From NCBI RefSeq assembly GCF_005222225.1, contig NZ_CP036536.1, forward strand, positions 1,698,001 to 1,762,000: a DNA stretch of 64,000 nucleotides, written 5' to 3'. The position numbers were made by a program, and so were the translations under genes. The notes under the pieces were generated by a model. The model worked only from the letters and a program-made list of their open reading frames with translations, ran no database searches and had not been told where the DNA came from. The first letter of the stretch is position 1; every line of letters starts with the position of its first letter. Below are positions 18,652 to 28,026 of this stretch, in pieces. This stretch comes from Salinimonas lutimaris (lineage in GTDB: Bacteria > Pseudomonadota > Gammaproteobacteria > Enterobacterales > Alteromonadaceae).

Positions 18652-19140
18652 ATGATTGAATTTTCGTTAAATGGTAAAACTGTCCGCTCCGAGGCAGCGG
18701 AGGATACGCCACTGTTGTGGGTGATCCGTGATGAACAGGGCTTGAAGGGAACCAAGTTTGGGTGCGGTATTGCCATGTGTGGCGCATGCACCGTACATGT
18801 AGAGGGTACCGCGGTGCGCTCGTGTTCCTATCCCGTTTCACTTGCAGCCAATAAAGCCGTTACTACCATTGAAGGACTTAACGATGAGCATCCGCTGCAG
18901 GCGGCCTGGATTGAAGAGCAGGTGCCGCAGTGTGGTTATTGTCAGTCTGGTCAGATCATGCAGGCAGCCACGCTGCTTGAACAAAACGCTAACCCCAGTG
19001 ACGAAGAAATTGTCGCCCATATGAGCGGCAACCTGTGCCGGTGTATGGCCTATGTCAGAATTAAAAAAGCCGTAAAACGGGCCGCCTCTGCCAGCGCGGT
19101 TCAGATGTTTGATCCTAAAGCCGACGGCGAGGAGGCATAA
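18652..19140 (+). CDS. Molybdenum hydroxylase small subunit, (2Fe-2S) protein, copy 1 (IorA-like)
   Basis: A 162-residue two-cluster ferredoxin subunit of the xanthine dehydrogenase family. The plant-type cluster ligands are in [17 protein letters not shown] with a following RSCSYP cysteine. The second, helical cluster is held by [13 protein letters not shown] and [14 protein letters not shown]. It passes electrons from the molybdenum subunit encoded two bases downstream. ATG at 18652 gives the standard MIEFSLNG start. Roughly three quarters of residues match copy 2 at 24553-25044 by eye. The real substrate is unknown; 'isoquinoline 1-oxidoreductase alpha' is the nearest named relative. Confidence 0.92.
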   Translation: MIEFSLNGKTVRSEAAEDTPLLWVIRDEQGLKGTKFGCGIAMCGACTVHVEGTAVRSCSYPVSLAANKAVTTIEGLNDEHPLQAAWIEEQVPQCGYCQSGQIMQAATLLEQNANPSDEEIVAHMSGNLCRCMAYVRIKKAVKRAASASAVQMFDPKADGEEA

Positions 19141-19142
19141 TT

Positions 19143-21425
19143 ATGGGACTGGGTAACAAGAAAAAAGACACGATCAACCTTTCCCGCCGTGGTTTTATGG
19201 TGGGCACCGTTAATGCCTCCCTGCTAATGGCATTTGCCCCTTCGGCGCTGGCCAGTGTGCAAACCGCGCAGGTGGCTTTGTCTGAAAAGGCCTTTTCACC
19301 CACCATCTGGTTTGAGATGAACAATAAAGGCGAAGTGCTGGTGAATATCGCCCGCGCCGAAATGGGTCAGCATGTTGGCACCGCCCTGGCCCGGATTGTG
19401 GCAGACGAGCTGGGCGCAGACTGGGATAAAGTTGAAATTCGCCATGTCGATACGGATCCTAAGTGGGGCTTTATGGTGACCGGCGGTTCCTGGTCGGTGT
19501 TCCAGTCTTATAAACCTCTATCTCAGGCCGGCGCGGCTGGCCGTACGGTGCTTATTGAGGCGGGCGCAAAACTGTTGGGCGTAAAACCGGACAATTGTGA
19601 AGCCGCCGACGGCATGGTGACCAGTGGTGATAAATCCATAAGCTTTGGCGAGATTGTTGAAAAAGGGAAGATTGATCGCACGTTCAGTGAAGAAGAACTG
19701 GGTAAAATGCCAGTTAAACCGGCTGACAAACTGCGTCTGGTAGGTAAAGACACCAAAGCACTGGATATACCGCCAAAAACCAATGGTCAGGCAATGTATG
19801 GTATTGATGTGGAACTGGAGGGTATGGTTTATGCCCGACCTGTGATGCCGCCTACTGCGTTTGGCTGTAAAGTAAAATCAGTGGACGACAGCGCTGCCAA
19901 AAAACTGCCGGGTTATCTGGAGCACGTGATATTAGATGATCCCAGCGAGACCTGTCAGGGATGGGTTGTGGTCACGGCTAAGGATTACCCAACGGCCATC
20001 AAGGCGGTGGATGCCATTAGAGTGGAATATGACCTGAGTAAAGGCGTCGAGATCTCTGAGGCCGATATTCAAAAGCGGGGGGCAGAGCTGGCCAATCAAG
20101 CTGATAGTGGCTCGTTGTTCGTGGATGAAGGCAATATGACCGATGCCCTTAGTGCCGCTTCACAGACATTAAGCTCTACCTACATCACCGATACCGCCAG
20201 TCACTTTCATCTTGAGCCGGTTAATGCACTGGCAGAGTTTAAAGATGGCAAATGGCATGTACATACCGGCAATCAGTGGCAGTCGCTCACCCTGCCGTAC
20301 ATTGCTAAGGCGGCGCAGGTTGATCAAAGTGAAGTGATTATGCACTCCTACTATCTGGGTGGTGGTTTTGGCCGCCGTCTTAACGGGGATTACAGTGTAC
20401 CGGCAGTGCTGACCGCAAAGGCAGTCGGCAAGCCGGTTAAGCTTATTTTTACCCGGGCTGATGACAGCTATTTTGATCAGCCGCGTTCAGCGTCAACCTC
20501 GGTATTTAAAGCCGCTTTTGACGCCGATGGTAAATTTACCGGCATGGACCATGCGTTTGCTGCTGGCTGGCCGACCAAAGCTAACGCACCGGATTTTCTG
20601 GCCGATGCGATTGATAAAAACGGCAAGGTAGATCCGTTTGCCGCATCGGGGGCAGACCACTGGTATACCATGGCCAATCACCGGGCCCGGGCAATCAACA
20701 ACGATGTGGCGCATGATGCCTTCAAGCCGGGCTGGTTACGCTCGGTGGGGCAGGGCTGGATTGTATTTGGCCTGGAATCCTTTATTGACGAGGTGGCGCA
20801 CAAAGCCGGTCAGGATCCGCTGGAGTTTCGTCTGGCGATGCTGGATGGTAAGGGCAAGCAAAGTGGCAAAGCGCCTGAAAGTGTGGGCGGCGCACTGCGC
20901 CAAAAGCATGTGCTTGAGCGCCTGCAAAAGAAAATTGCTGATCGTCAATTAGGCGAAGACGAGGGCATTGGTATTTCCGTGACCGCAGGGCAGGAGCGCA
21001 CCATGCCTTGCTGGATAGCGACAGCTGCCCACGTTAAGGTGGATCGTAAGACTGGCGAAATTAAATTGCTCAAGCTGGATGCTGTGGTTGATGGCGGTAT
21101 CGTGGTTCACCCTGATGGCGGCCTGGCGCAGCTGGAAGGCGGTATGCTGTGGGGCACCAGTCTGGCATTGTACGAAGGCAATAAATTTGAGAACGGTAAG
21201 GTGCAGGCCAACAACCTGAACGGCTACACGCCACTGCGCATTAATCAGGTGCCGGATATGGATATTGAATTTGTCGAAAGCGATGAATTTCCGGTGGGCC
21301 TGGGTGAACCTGGTGTTATCGGTATTGCTCCGGCCATTGGTAACGCGGTATTTAATGCGGTGGGCGTGCGCCTCAAGCAATTACCAATGCGTTCTGAGCA
21401 TGTGAAGGCACTGCTTAAAGCCTAA
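19143..21425 (+). CDS. Molybdenum hydroxylase large subunit, Tat-exported, copy 1 (IorB-like)
   Basis: A 760-residue molybdopterin-binding subunit. The N terminus has a twin-arginine signal (NLSRRGFMVG) before a hydrophobic stretch ending near ALA, so the enzyme should act in the periplasm. GGGFGRRLNGDY and the C-terminal VGLGEPGVIGIAPAIGNA motif with the catalytic glutamate are those of IorB-type proteins. There is no FAD subunit gene, so the electron acceptor is probably a cytochrome rather than NAD. A strong GAGGAGG precedes the start. It ends at a terminator facing the cytochrome gene of copy 2. The substrate could be an aldehyde or an N-heterocycle. Confidence 0.92.
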   Translation: MGLGNKKKDTINLSRRGFMVGTVNASLLMAFAPSALASVQTAQVALSEKAFSPTIWFEMNNKGEVLVNIARAEMGQHVGTALARIVADELGADWDKVEIRHVDTDPKWGFMVTGGSWSVFQSYKPLSQAGAAGRTVLIEAGAKLLGVKPDNCEAADGMVTSGDKSISFGEIVEKGKIDRTFSEEELGKMPVKPADKLRLVGKDTKALDIPPKTNGQAMYGIDVELEGMVYARPVMPPTAFGCKVKSVDDSAAKKLPGYLEHVILDDPSETCQGWVVVTAKDYPTAIKAVDAIRVEYDLSKGVEISEADIQKRGAELANQADSGSLFVDEGNMTDALSAASQTLSSTYITDTASHFHLEPVNALAEFKDGKWHVHTGNQWQSLTLPYIAKAAQVDQSEVIMHSYYLGGGFGRRLNGDYSVPAVLTAKAVGKPVKLIFTRADDSYFDQPRSASTSVFKAAFDADGKFTGMDHAFAAGWPTKANAPDFLADAIDKNGKVDPFAASGADHWYTMANHRARAINNDVAHDAFKPGWLRSVGQGWIVFGLESFIDEVAHKAGQDPLEFRLAMLDGKGKQSGKAPESVGGALRQKHVLERLQKKIADRQLGEDEGIGISVTAGQERTMPCWIATAAHVKVDRKTGEIKLLKLDAVVDGGIVVHPDGGLAQLEGGMLWGTSLALYEGNKFENGKVQANNLNGYTPLRINQVPDMDIEFVESDEFPVGLGEPGVIGIAPAIGNAVFNAVGVRLKQLPMRSEHVKALLKA

Positions 21426-21447
21426 GCCTGGTACAGCGACAAATGAC

Positions 21448-21480
21448 AATACCCGGCCACCGTTGGCTGGGTATTTTTTT
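21448..21480 (+). terminator. Terminator of the first IorAB-type operon
   Basis: AATACCCGGCCA and TTGGCTGGGTATT form a long stem with a three-base loop, followed by seven Ts. It stands between two convergent operons. Confidence 0.85.
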
Positions 21481-21493
21481 GGCCTGTGTCTGG

Positions 21494-22246
21494 TTATGAC
21501 TGACTGGGGCAGGGGGCACCTGCATTAATCCAAAGTGTCATCGCGTTGGCAAAGTCTTCGTGGGTGCCAGGTGCTGGTGTGCGCCCTGGACCCGGTGCCC
21601 AGGCCCATCGCACGAGAGGGTCGTCTTTGACATGATGTTCAAACTCTTTTTTGAAGGTTTTCATATCTTCCCGTCCTCCCCGTTGTGCCAAAAATGAATT
21701 GAGCTGCGGATTTAACCAATTATTGCAAAGCTGTACAGGTGTTATATCCCGCGCGATAATCATGGTGGGGGGGGGCATATGCCACACAAAACCAGGCATT
21801 AAGTCGTTTGCCGCACCAGGTGGACGACCCGGTTCATCCGCGTTTTTATTTTGGTGACAGCCACGACAATTAACAGGGTTTGTTTCGCCTACCTGAACAA
21901 ACTCTCCATCTTGAACTGCCATCTTCAGGTTGTTAATGGAAGTGATATTCATCGGGTGGTGCATGCGGTTATCACCAACGGTTGGACGGTGGGCGCCATT
22001 TTCAACAACGCCGTGACAATTTACACACCGCGGGCTGGTGGCAACATCAAACAAGTACGCAAATGCGGTGTCGGCATCCGGCTGTGATTTATAAGCTGTA
22101 TAGGCTGTCGTTATTGTTGCAACATCCTTTGGCAGCGGCTCGCTGCTTGCTGTGGTAATGTTGTTGTCATTAGAGCATCCTACTGCCAATAGGGCGGCAA
22201 CACTCGTCAGACTTGCTAAGAGCACGAACTTAAATGATTTATTCAT
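21494..22246 (-). CDS. Dihaem cytochrome c lipoprotein
   Basis: About 250 residues with a lipoprotein signal (LLAVGC) and two haem-binding motifs, CVNCH and CRGCH. It should be anchored in a membrane facing the periplasm. ATG at 22246 was chosen because AAGGAGTG lies just before it; a GTG three codons upstream overlaps that ribosome site. It follows the copy 2 large-subunit gene closely, so it is the likely electron acceptor for that enzyme. The coding strand has a run of nine Cs (G on the plus strand, 21767-21775) encoding Pro-Pro-Pro, a possible slippage site. No named family was recognised beyond the haem motifs. Confidence 0.88.
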   Translation of the reverse strand: MNKSFKFVLLASLTSVAALLAVGCSNDNNITTASSEPLPKDVATITTAYTAYKSQPDADTAFAYLFDVATSPRCVNCHGVVENGAHRPTVGDNRMHHPMNITSINNLKMAVQDGEFVQVGETNPVNCRGCHQNKNADEPGRPPGAANDLMPGFVWHMPPPTMIIARDITPVQLCNNWLNPQLNSFLAQRGGREDMKTFKKEFEHHVKDDPLVRWAWAPGPGRTPAPGTHEDFANAMTLWINAGAPCPSQS

Positions 22247-22258
22247 AGCAAACACTCC

Positions 22259-24556
22259 TTACGCTTTTAAAGCTTCGGTAACATGGGAAGCAAGCATTGG
22301 AAGGTGGCGAAGTCGCACGCCAGTGGCATTGAATACTGCATTGCCCACTGCGGGAGCTACACCTATAACGCCAGGTTCACCAAGTCCAACCGGAAATTCG
22401 TTGCTATCAACAAACTCAATATCCATTTCAGGTACATCGTTCATACGAAGTGGTAAATAGGTATGTAGGTTTTTCCTGGCAACATAGCCATCTTTTATTT
22501 CATTATGCTCAAACAGCGCAAGGCTGGCCCCCCACAGTAGCGAGCCTTCTATTTGTGCCAGCGCCCCATCGGGGTGAACAACAATACCCGCATCAGCCAC
22601 CACCCATAGTTTTTTTAGGGTAATTTTGCCCGAGCGTTTATCCACGTGAACGTGTGCTGCTGTGGCTATCCACGCCGGCATGGTTCGCTCTTGTCCCGCC
22701 GTTACACTGAAGCCAATTCCTTCATTATCGCCAAATGTTACACTTGCTGTTTTCTTCTTGAGTATTTCAAGGGTATTGGCGAGTCGCGTAGCGCCGCCTA
22801 CGCTTTCTGGCGCTTTCCCTGCTTGCTTACCCTTGCCATCCAACATAGCAAGACGGAAGTCCACTGGGTTCTGTTTAGTTATATGAGCAATTTCATCGAT
22901 AAAGCTCTCTAACCCCCAAACAATCCATCCTTGTCCCACAGAGCGTAACCATCCGGGGGTAAAAGTGTCTTGCGCGACGGTATTATTGACAACACGAGCT
23001 CTGTGGTGCTCCATGGTGTACCAGTGATCGGCACCTGATGCTGAGAATGGGTCCACTTTGCCCTTGCCATCAACGCCGTCAGGCATAAAACCGGGCGCCA
23101 TTGTCAATGTCGGCCAACCAGCGGCTAGCGCATGTTCCATACCGGTAAATTTTCCCGACGCGTCAAATGAGGCATTAAACAATGATGTAGAGGCCGATCG
23201 CGGCTGGTCAAACATAGTATCGTCAGGGCGCATAAACACCATTTTTACTGGTTGACCTGCGGCCTTAGCGGTCAATAACGCAGGTATTATCCAGTCACCA
23301 TATAAACGACGTCCGAAGCCGCCACCCAGATAGTACTGATGGATAACCACATCGGCTTCTGGCACTTCAGCAGCTTGTGCCACGACAGGAAGAGTCAGTC
23401 CTTGCCACTGGTTACCCGTGTGAATGTGCCATTTCCCTTCTTTAAATTCAGCGATGGCATTTAGCGGCTCTAATTGAAAATGACTGGCTGTGGCGGTGGT
23501 ATACATCGCCTCGATGCTATTAGCAGCCTTTTTCTGTGCTTGTGAAATATTGCCTTCATCAACAAAAAGCGTCCCTTCGCTGCGGTCGCGACAAATCCGT
23601 TCGCCCTCTTTTTGAATATCGGCTTCGCTAATATTTGCTGTTTTACCGGCGTGGTAGCTTACTTTAACTTTATCAACTGCTTTTATGGCTGTTGGGTAGT
23701 CGCTTGCAAGAACAACAACCCATCCTTCAATAGTACCTGAAGGATCGGTCAGGACTTTAAAGCCTTTATAGCCCGGCAGTGGTTTTGCCTGGCTATCATC
23801 AACATGAGTGACGGTGCTGCCATAGCGTGTTGGGGGCAAGATTGGGCGCGAATACAGCATGTTTTCTACTTCAGCATCAATACCGTATACGGCGCTGCCG
23901 TTTGTTTTAGGCGGAATATCCAAGGCTTTATAGTCATTGCCTATACCGATAAGATGACGTTTGTTGCCGGGCTTTATCGCTAGTGCACCTAATTCATCAG
24001 CGGAATAGGTTTTATCCACATTACCGTTTGCTACGATATCCCCATAGCTTATTTTTTTGTTATCAGAAACAACAAAGCCGTTTTGTGCTTTGACGGTAGA
24101 GGGGGCTGCGCCAAGTAGCGCTGCGCCAGCGTTAATAAGTACCTGACGACCAGCGGCTCCCGCCTGTGACATGGGTTTATATGTTTGGAAAATGGACCAT
24201 GAACCACCTGTTATCATGTAACCCCATTTGGGGTCGGTATCTACATGTACGATAGATACTTTGTTCCAGTCACATTCGAGTTCGTCAGCCAGAATGCGCG
24301 CAAGGGCGGTGCCGACATGTTGTCCCATTTCTGCTTTGGCGATGTTAACCACTACATTACCTGCGGTATCCATTTCAAACCATACATTGGGCGAGAATAC
24401 CTTGCTTGTTAAGGCCTCCCTGGCTGACAGTGCAGAAGGAATGGCCGATGCGCCAAACGCCATCAACAGCGTGGTGTTTACGGTTCCCACCATAAACGAG
24501 CGACGCGAGAGGTTGATATTGTCTTTTTTCGCCTGGCTTAATGATTTGATGCTCAT
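22259..24556 (-). CDS. Molybdenum hydroxylase large subunit, Tat-exported, copy 2 (IorB-like)
   Basis: A 765-residue paralogue of the protein at 19143-21425, on the opposite strand. It keeps the Tat signal (NLSRRSFMVG), GGGFGRRLYGDW and the VGLGEPGVIGVAPAVGNA motif. Codon use looks less GC-rich than copy 1, with more A/T at third positions, which suggests a separate history rather than a recent duplication. Its start overlaps the small-subunit stop by four bases (ATGA), so the two are translationally coupled, and the cytochrome gene begins about a dozen bases after its stop. Function as for copy 1; different substrate range is possible. Confidence 0.92.
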   Translation of the reverse strand: MSIKSLSQAKKDNINLSRRSFMVGTVNTTLLMAFGASAIPSALSAREALTSKVFSPNVWFEMDTAGNVVVNIAKAEMGQHVGTALARILADELECDWNKVSIVHVDTDPKWGYMITGGSWSIFQTYKPMSQAGAAGRQVLINAGAALLGAAPSTVKAQNGFVVSDNKKISYGDIVANGNVDKTYSADELGALAIKPGNKRHLIGIGNDYKALDIPPKTNGSAVYGIDAEVENMLYSRPILPPTRYGSTVTHVDDSQAKPLPGYKGFKVLTDPSGTIEGWVVVLASDYPTAIKAVDKVKVSYHAGKTANISEADIQKEGERICRDRSEGTLFVDEGNISQAQKKAANSIEAMYTTATASHFQLEPLNAIAEFKEGKWHIHTGNQWQGLTLPVVAQAAEVPEADVVIHQYYLGGGFGRRLYGDWIIPALLTAKAAGQPVKMVFMRPDDTMFDQPRSASTSLFNASFDASGKFTGMEHALAAGWPTLTMAPGFMPDGVDGKGKVDPFSASGADHWYTMEHHRARVVNNTVAQDTFTPGWLRSVGQGWIVWGLESFIDEIAHITKQNPVDFRLAMLDGKGKQAGKAPESVGGATRLANTLEILKKKTASVTFGDNEGIGFSVTAGQERTMPAWIATAAHVHVDKRSGKITLKKLWVVADAGIVVHPDGALAQIEGSLLWGASLALFEHNEIKDGYVARKNLHTYLPLRMNDVPEMDIEFVDSNEFPVGLGEPGVIGVAPAVGNAVFNATGVRLRHLPMLASHVTEALKA

Positions 24557-25044
24557 GCGTCCTCTCCCTCAGTCGTGGTGCGAGGGTCGAAGATTTCAAC
24601 CGTATTGACAGACGCGCGTTTAATCGCCTTTTTAATCCGCACATATGCCATGCAGCGGCAGTAGTTTGTGCTCATATGATTCACGATATCCTGGTCACTC
24701 GGACTGGGATTTCTATCAAGAAGCGTTGCTGCCTGCATAATTTGCCCAGACTGACAGTAGCCACATTGCGGCACTTGTTCTTCTACCCATGCCTTTTGAA
24801 GAGGATGTTTATTGTTGAAGCTTTCTATGGTGTTGACCGCTTTCCCTTTTACCAGAGAAACAGGGTAGGAGCATGAACGTACGGCATTGCCTTCCACATG
24901 AACAGTACAGGCACCACACATGGCTACGCCACAGCCAAATTTTGTGCCTTTTAAACCAAATTCGTCTCTTATCACCCATACCAGAGGTGTATCCTGTGCG
25001 GCATCGGTGCGCACCGTTTTCCCGTTTAAAGTAAATTCAATCAT
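24553..25044 (-). CDS. Molybdenum hydroxylase small subunit, (2Fe-2S) protein, copy 2 (IorA-like)
   Basis: A 163-residue paralogue of the protein at 18652-19140 with the same cluster motifs: [30 protein letters not shown] and [14 protein letters not shown]. It starts the copy 2 operon, which runs small subunit, large subunit, cytochrome. ATG at 25044 is taken because it gives the same MIEFTLNGKTVR start as copy 1; a GTG four codons upstream is possible. No clear ribosome site is seen before either. Confidence 0.92.
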   Translation of the reverse strand: MIEFTLNGKTVRTDAAQDTPLVWVIRDEFGLKGTKFGCGVAMCGACTVHVEGNAVRSCSYPVSLVKGKAVNTIESFNNKHPLQKAWVEEQVPQCGYCQSGQIMQAATLLDRNPSPSDQDIVNHMSTNYCRCMAYVRIKKAIKRASVNTVEIFDPRTTTEGEDA

Positions 25045-26088
25045 GGTTTTATTCACCGTGTGATTAAGTGGTTTATGATGCTCTCACCAAGGAAATGCCT
25101 GGAGTGAACGGTCTGTTTTGCTTTCGTTAATGTTGTTATTTTTAAATTCAGAATTAATCTTAATGCTGCTTTTTTCAGCTGGCTGAACGAAGCTGTAGAA
25201 CACCATGGCATGGGGTCTGTCGAGTGGATGTTTAAAGAAAGCCGAAAGCAAGCCTGAAAGTCTTGTTCAAGAAACACTAAGCCACGATTGCTTTGATTTA
25301 GATGACGGGTCTTTTCGGTGCGCAGTTCAGGCCGATAAACGTTTAGATAATGTGTATTGCAGAACACTAGTTTACACACTGATTGACTCCAGGATATATG
25401 GCAGGGCCTTGACCACTAAATAAAGAATGATTAGCAGATGCCCAAAGTTAAAGCTTGCGAAAGACTTGCGGTTTAGTTTAATTACCGCGTTCAGCAATAC
25501 AATTAGTATACTTTTGGTGACTACCGCTTTTTCGACAGAAGGGAAATGAAAAAGTGAATTTAAAACAGACGCTAAGAATAGAAAAATAGTTTTAAATATT
25601 TGTATAAACTTTACGCCATTAAGTGTCGAATGTGCTTGATTGACGGGAAATAGATAGTGTAGCGGTCAAGTCAGTGTGGTCACATCGTTGTCACTATGCC
25701 AGTGTTGATTGCCGGCTTCATTTGTCATTATTGTTTGAATGCGGTCTCAGTTGGTTGTAGTAACCAGGAATATAATCTTCAATCTGACGTGTGGCTTCTG
25801 AAGAAGCGCTCCGTCGAGCTGTTGTTCAGGGCAATATCCTCGGCGATTCATGCACTGCGCTAACTGTAGCACCAGATTACCTGGCGAAGTTTACGATGAG
25901 TATAGTGAGTAGGGTCGCTATGGAGCACTGAGTTTATCGGCTGTCAGTAATACTCAAACGCCGTAACAGTGCCTGACAGGTCAGGGGGCTGGCAGAGTAA
26001 TAGTTCATCGCTCAGCCTGTTGGTTTACAAGCGAGCAAGCACATCACTACTGCCGGGTAACCCCCATCTAAGGCCTTTGGGCGTAAAG
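25045..26088. other. Non-coding stretch of about 1 kb between copy 2 operon and kefC
   Basis: AT-rich DNA with only short open frames that match nothing recognisable. The part up to about 25450 must hold the copy 2 operon promoter. Around 25700-25860 it contains the IS3-type transposase remnant listed separately. Nothing further was recognised from 25870 to 26088. Confidence 0.6.
25715..25855 (-). pseudogene. Degenerate IS3-family transposase (OrfB C-terminal) fragment
   Basis: Read on the minus strand, fragments in different frames resemble the end of an IS3-type OrfB: MNRRGYC near 25830-25851, then TERFFRS, then EDYIPGYYNQLRPHSNN. In intact enzymes these correspond to the [21 protein letters not shown] and YNxxRPH motifs around the last catalytic Glu. 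Frameshifts and an internal deletion separate them here. No terminal inverted repeats were found. Confidence 0.6.
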
Positions 26089-28026
26089 CTACTTGGCTGC
26101 TTTGTTTATCTCGTTACCTTCCTGAGAGGGATTATCCGCATAGCCTTTGGGCGGTGGTGTCCATCCCCGCGAGCGGGAGTGTCCGTCGACCCGGTCTCGC
26201 TGCATGGCCTGTCCGATCTGCTCTTCAAGCTGCATAAACAGTTTCAGATAGTTTTTGTCGACCCGCTTACCTGAGGTGTCATCCAGCCAGGCTTCATACA
26301 GACTATCAGCCTGCTTACGCTCAATATTGTGGTAAGCCGTTTTTTGCTGCTCCACCTGAAAAGGGTGAAAGCCACTTTCGCGTAATGCTTCTGCGCCCAT
26401 CTCCAGAGCAGAATGGTAGGTTTCAGAGACAGTATAATCTGCCCCCACGTACTTGAGGCGGTAGCTATGGCCCCGGTCAAACGCGCGGGCCAGAATTTTA
26501 ATATGCGGGTACGTGTGTTTAATATATTTCACCATATCCACCGTGGTTTCCCGGTTATCAATGGCAATGACCATCATGCTGGCTTGTTCAATTCCTGCGG
26601 TATGCAAAATGTCGGGTTTGGAGGCATCACCAAAATAGGCTTTGGTATTAATGCGCCGCATCAGTTCAACCTGCTCGGTACGAACATCCAGTACCACGGT
26701 CGTCAGGCCATTGGCCACCAGTAACCGGTTAACAATCTGCCCGAAACGGCCGATACCGGCAATCACCACCGTACCGGCTTCATCGGGAACATCAGCCTGC
26801 TGCTGGTTACGGCTTTTGGTATAACGAGGCAGAATCACAGTATCGAACAGAATAAATAAACCGGGGGTGAGAAACATGGAAAATGCTACCACCAGTGACA
26901 ATATCTGGGCGGTTGGCGTTGGCAATACATGATTCTGCACTGCGTAGTTAACCAGCACAAAACCAAACTCACCAGCCTGAGCCAGACTCAGTGTAACCAG
27001 CCAGCGGTCACTGCCCCGAATACCGAAAAGCTGGCCAATACCGGCCAGCAGCACGGCCTTAACCACGATAACTCCCAGTGTGGCACCGGCAACAATCCAG
27101 GCATTCTCCTGCAATACACTGACATTGATACCTGCTCCTACGGTAATAAAAAATAACCCCAGTAATAAGCCTTTAAAGGGCTCTACTGCTGACTCCAACT
27201 CATGACGAAATTCACTGTTAGCCAGCACCACACCCGCTAAAAATGTACCCAGGGCGGGGGACAGCCCCACCAGGCTCATCAATGCGGCAATGCCGATGAC
27301 CAGCATAAGCGCAGTAGCCGTAAAGGTTTCGCGCAAGCCGGAGGAAGCGACAAACCGGAATAACGGGCGACTCAAATAGTGACCAGCGGCAACCACCAGT
27401 ACTACAGCACCTATGACCACCAGCCCATAGGCCCAGCCCGGCAGGCTTGATAGAAAGTGAGCCGCACCACTATGGCCTTCGCCGGTACCCTCCTGCGAGT
27501 TGCTGACGAGTTCAGGTAATGCCAGAAGGGGGATCAGAGCAAGCATAAAAATGACGGCAATGTCCTGAAACAGTAATACCGAGAACGCACTCTGGCCCCC
27601 TTCGGTTTTTTGCAGGCCTTTTTCCTGAAAGGTTTGCAGCACAATAGCGGTAGACGATAAAGCGAATATCAGCCCGATGGTCAGGGCAATACTCCATATC
27701 TGCCCCAGCGCCATGGCCCCCCCCATAACTACCACAGTGGTGATGCCCACCTGTAAGCCGCCCAGTCCCAACAGCTTATGTTTCATATTCCATAAGGCGC
27801 GGGGTTCAAGCTCAAGGCCGACCAGAAACAGCATGATCACCACACCAAACTCAGCAAAATGCTGAATAGTTTCGGTTTCACTGCCAACCAAACCCAGCAC
27901 CGGACCAATTAATAACCCGGCAATCAGGTAGCCCAGCACCGACCCCAGTCCCAGCTTTTTAGCCACCGGCACTGCCACCACTGCCGCAACCAGATAGATA
28001 AACGCTTGTAAGAAATAACCGGTCAT
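26089..28026 (-). CDS. kefC: Glutathione-gated K+/H+ antiporter KefC/KefB type
   Basis: A 645-residue CPA2 antiporter. About twelve membrane segments fill residues 1-390. A Rossmann RCK/TrkA-N domain follows (GTVVIAGIGRFGQIVNRLL, then GDASKPDILHTAGIEQASMMVIAI and ARAFDRGHSYRLKYVGAD). In the family this domain binds glutathione or its adducts and opens K+ efflux to acidify the cytoplasm during electrophile stress. The C-terminal tail is hydrophilic. The start overlaps the stop of the upstream kefF-like gene by one base (TAATG), with AGGAGG seven bases ahead, so the pair is translationally coupled. KefB and KefC cannot be told apart firmly here. Confidence 0.92.
   Translation of the reverse strand: MTGYFLQAFIYLVAAVVAVPVAKKLGLGSVLGYLIAGLLIGPVLGLVGSETETIQHFAEFGVVIMLFLVGLELEPRALWNMKHKLLGLGGLQVGITTVVVMGGAMALGQIWSIALTIGLIFALSSTAIVLQTFQEKGLQKTEGGQSAFSVLLFQDIAVIFMLALIPLLALPELVSNSQEGTGEGHSGAAHFLSSLPGWAYGLVVIGAVVLVVAAGHYLSRPLFRFVASSGLRETFTATALMLVIGIAALMSLVGLSPALGTFLAGVVLANSEFRHELESAVEPFKGLLLGLFFITVGAGINVSVLQENAWIVAGATLGVIVVKAVLLAGIGQLFGIRGSDRWLVTLSLAQAGEFGFVLVNYAVQNHVLPTPTAQILSLVVAFSMFLTPGLFILFDTVILPRYTKSRNQQQADVPDEAGTVVIAGIGRFGQIVNRLLVANGLTTVVLDVRTEQVELMRRINTKAYFGDASKPDILHTAGIEQASMMVIAIDNRETTVDMVKYIKHTYPHIKILARAFDRGHSYRLKYVGADYTVSETYHSALEMGAEALRESGFHPFQVEQQKTAYHNIERKQADSLYEAWLDDTSGKRVDKNYLKLFMQLEEQIGQAMQRDRVDGHSRSRGWTPPPKGYADNPSQEGNEINKAAK

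Noticed and set aside
20949..21380. Minus-strand frame of 143 codons inside the first IorB-like gene
   Set aside because: It is a shadow of a well-supported gene on the other strand, with composition typical of such antisense frames.
25053..25379. Minus-strand frame of 108 codons before the second IorA-like gene
   Set aside because: It overlaps the promoter region, has an odd composition, and no family or ribosome site supports it.
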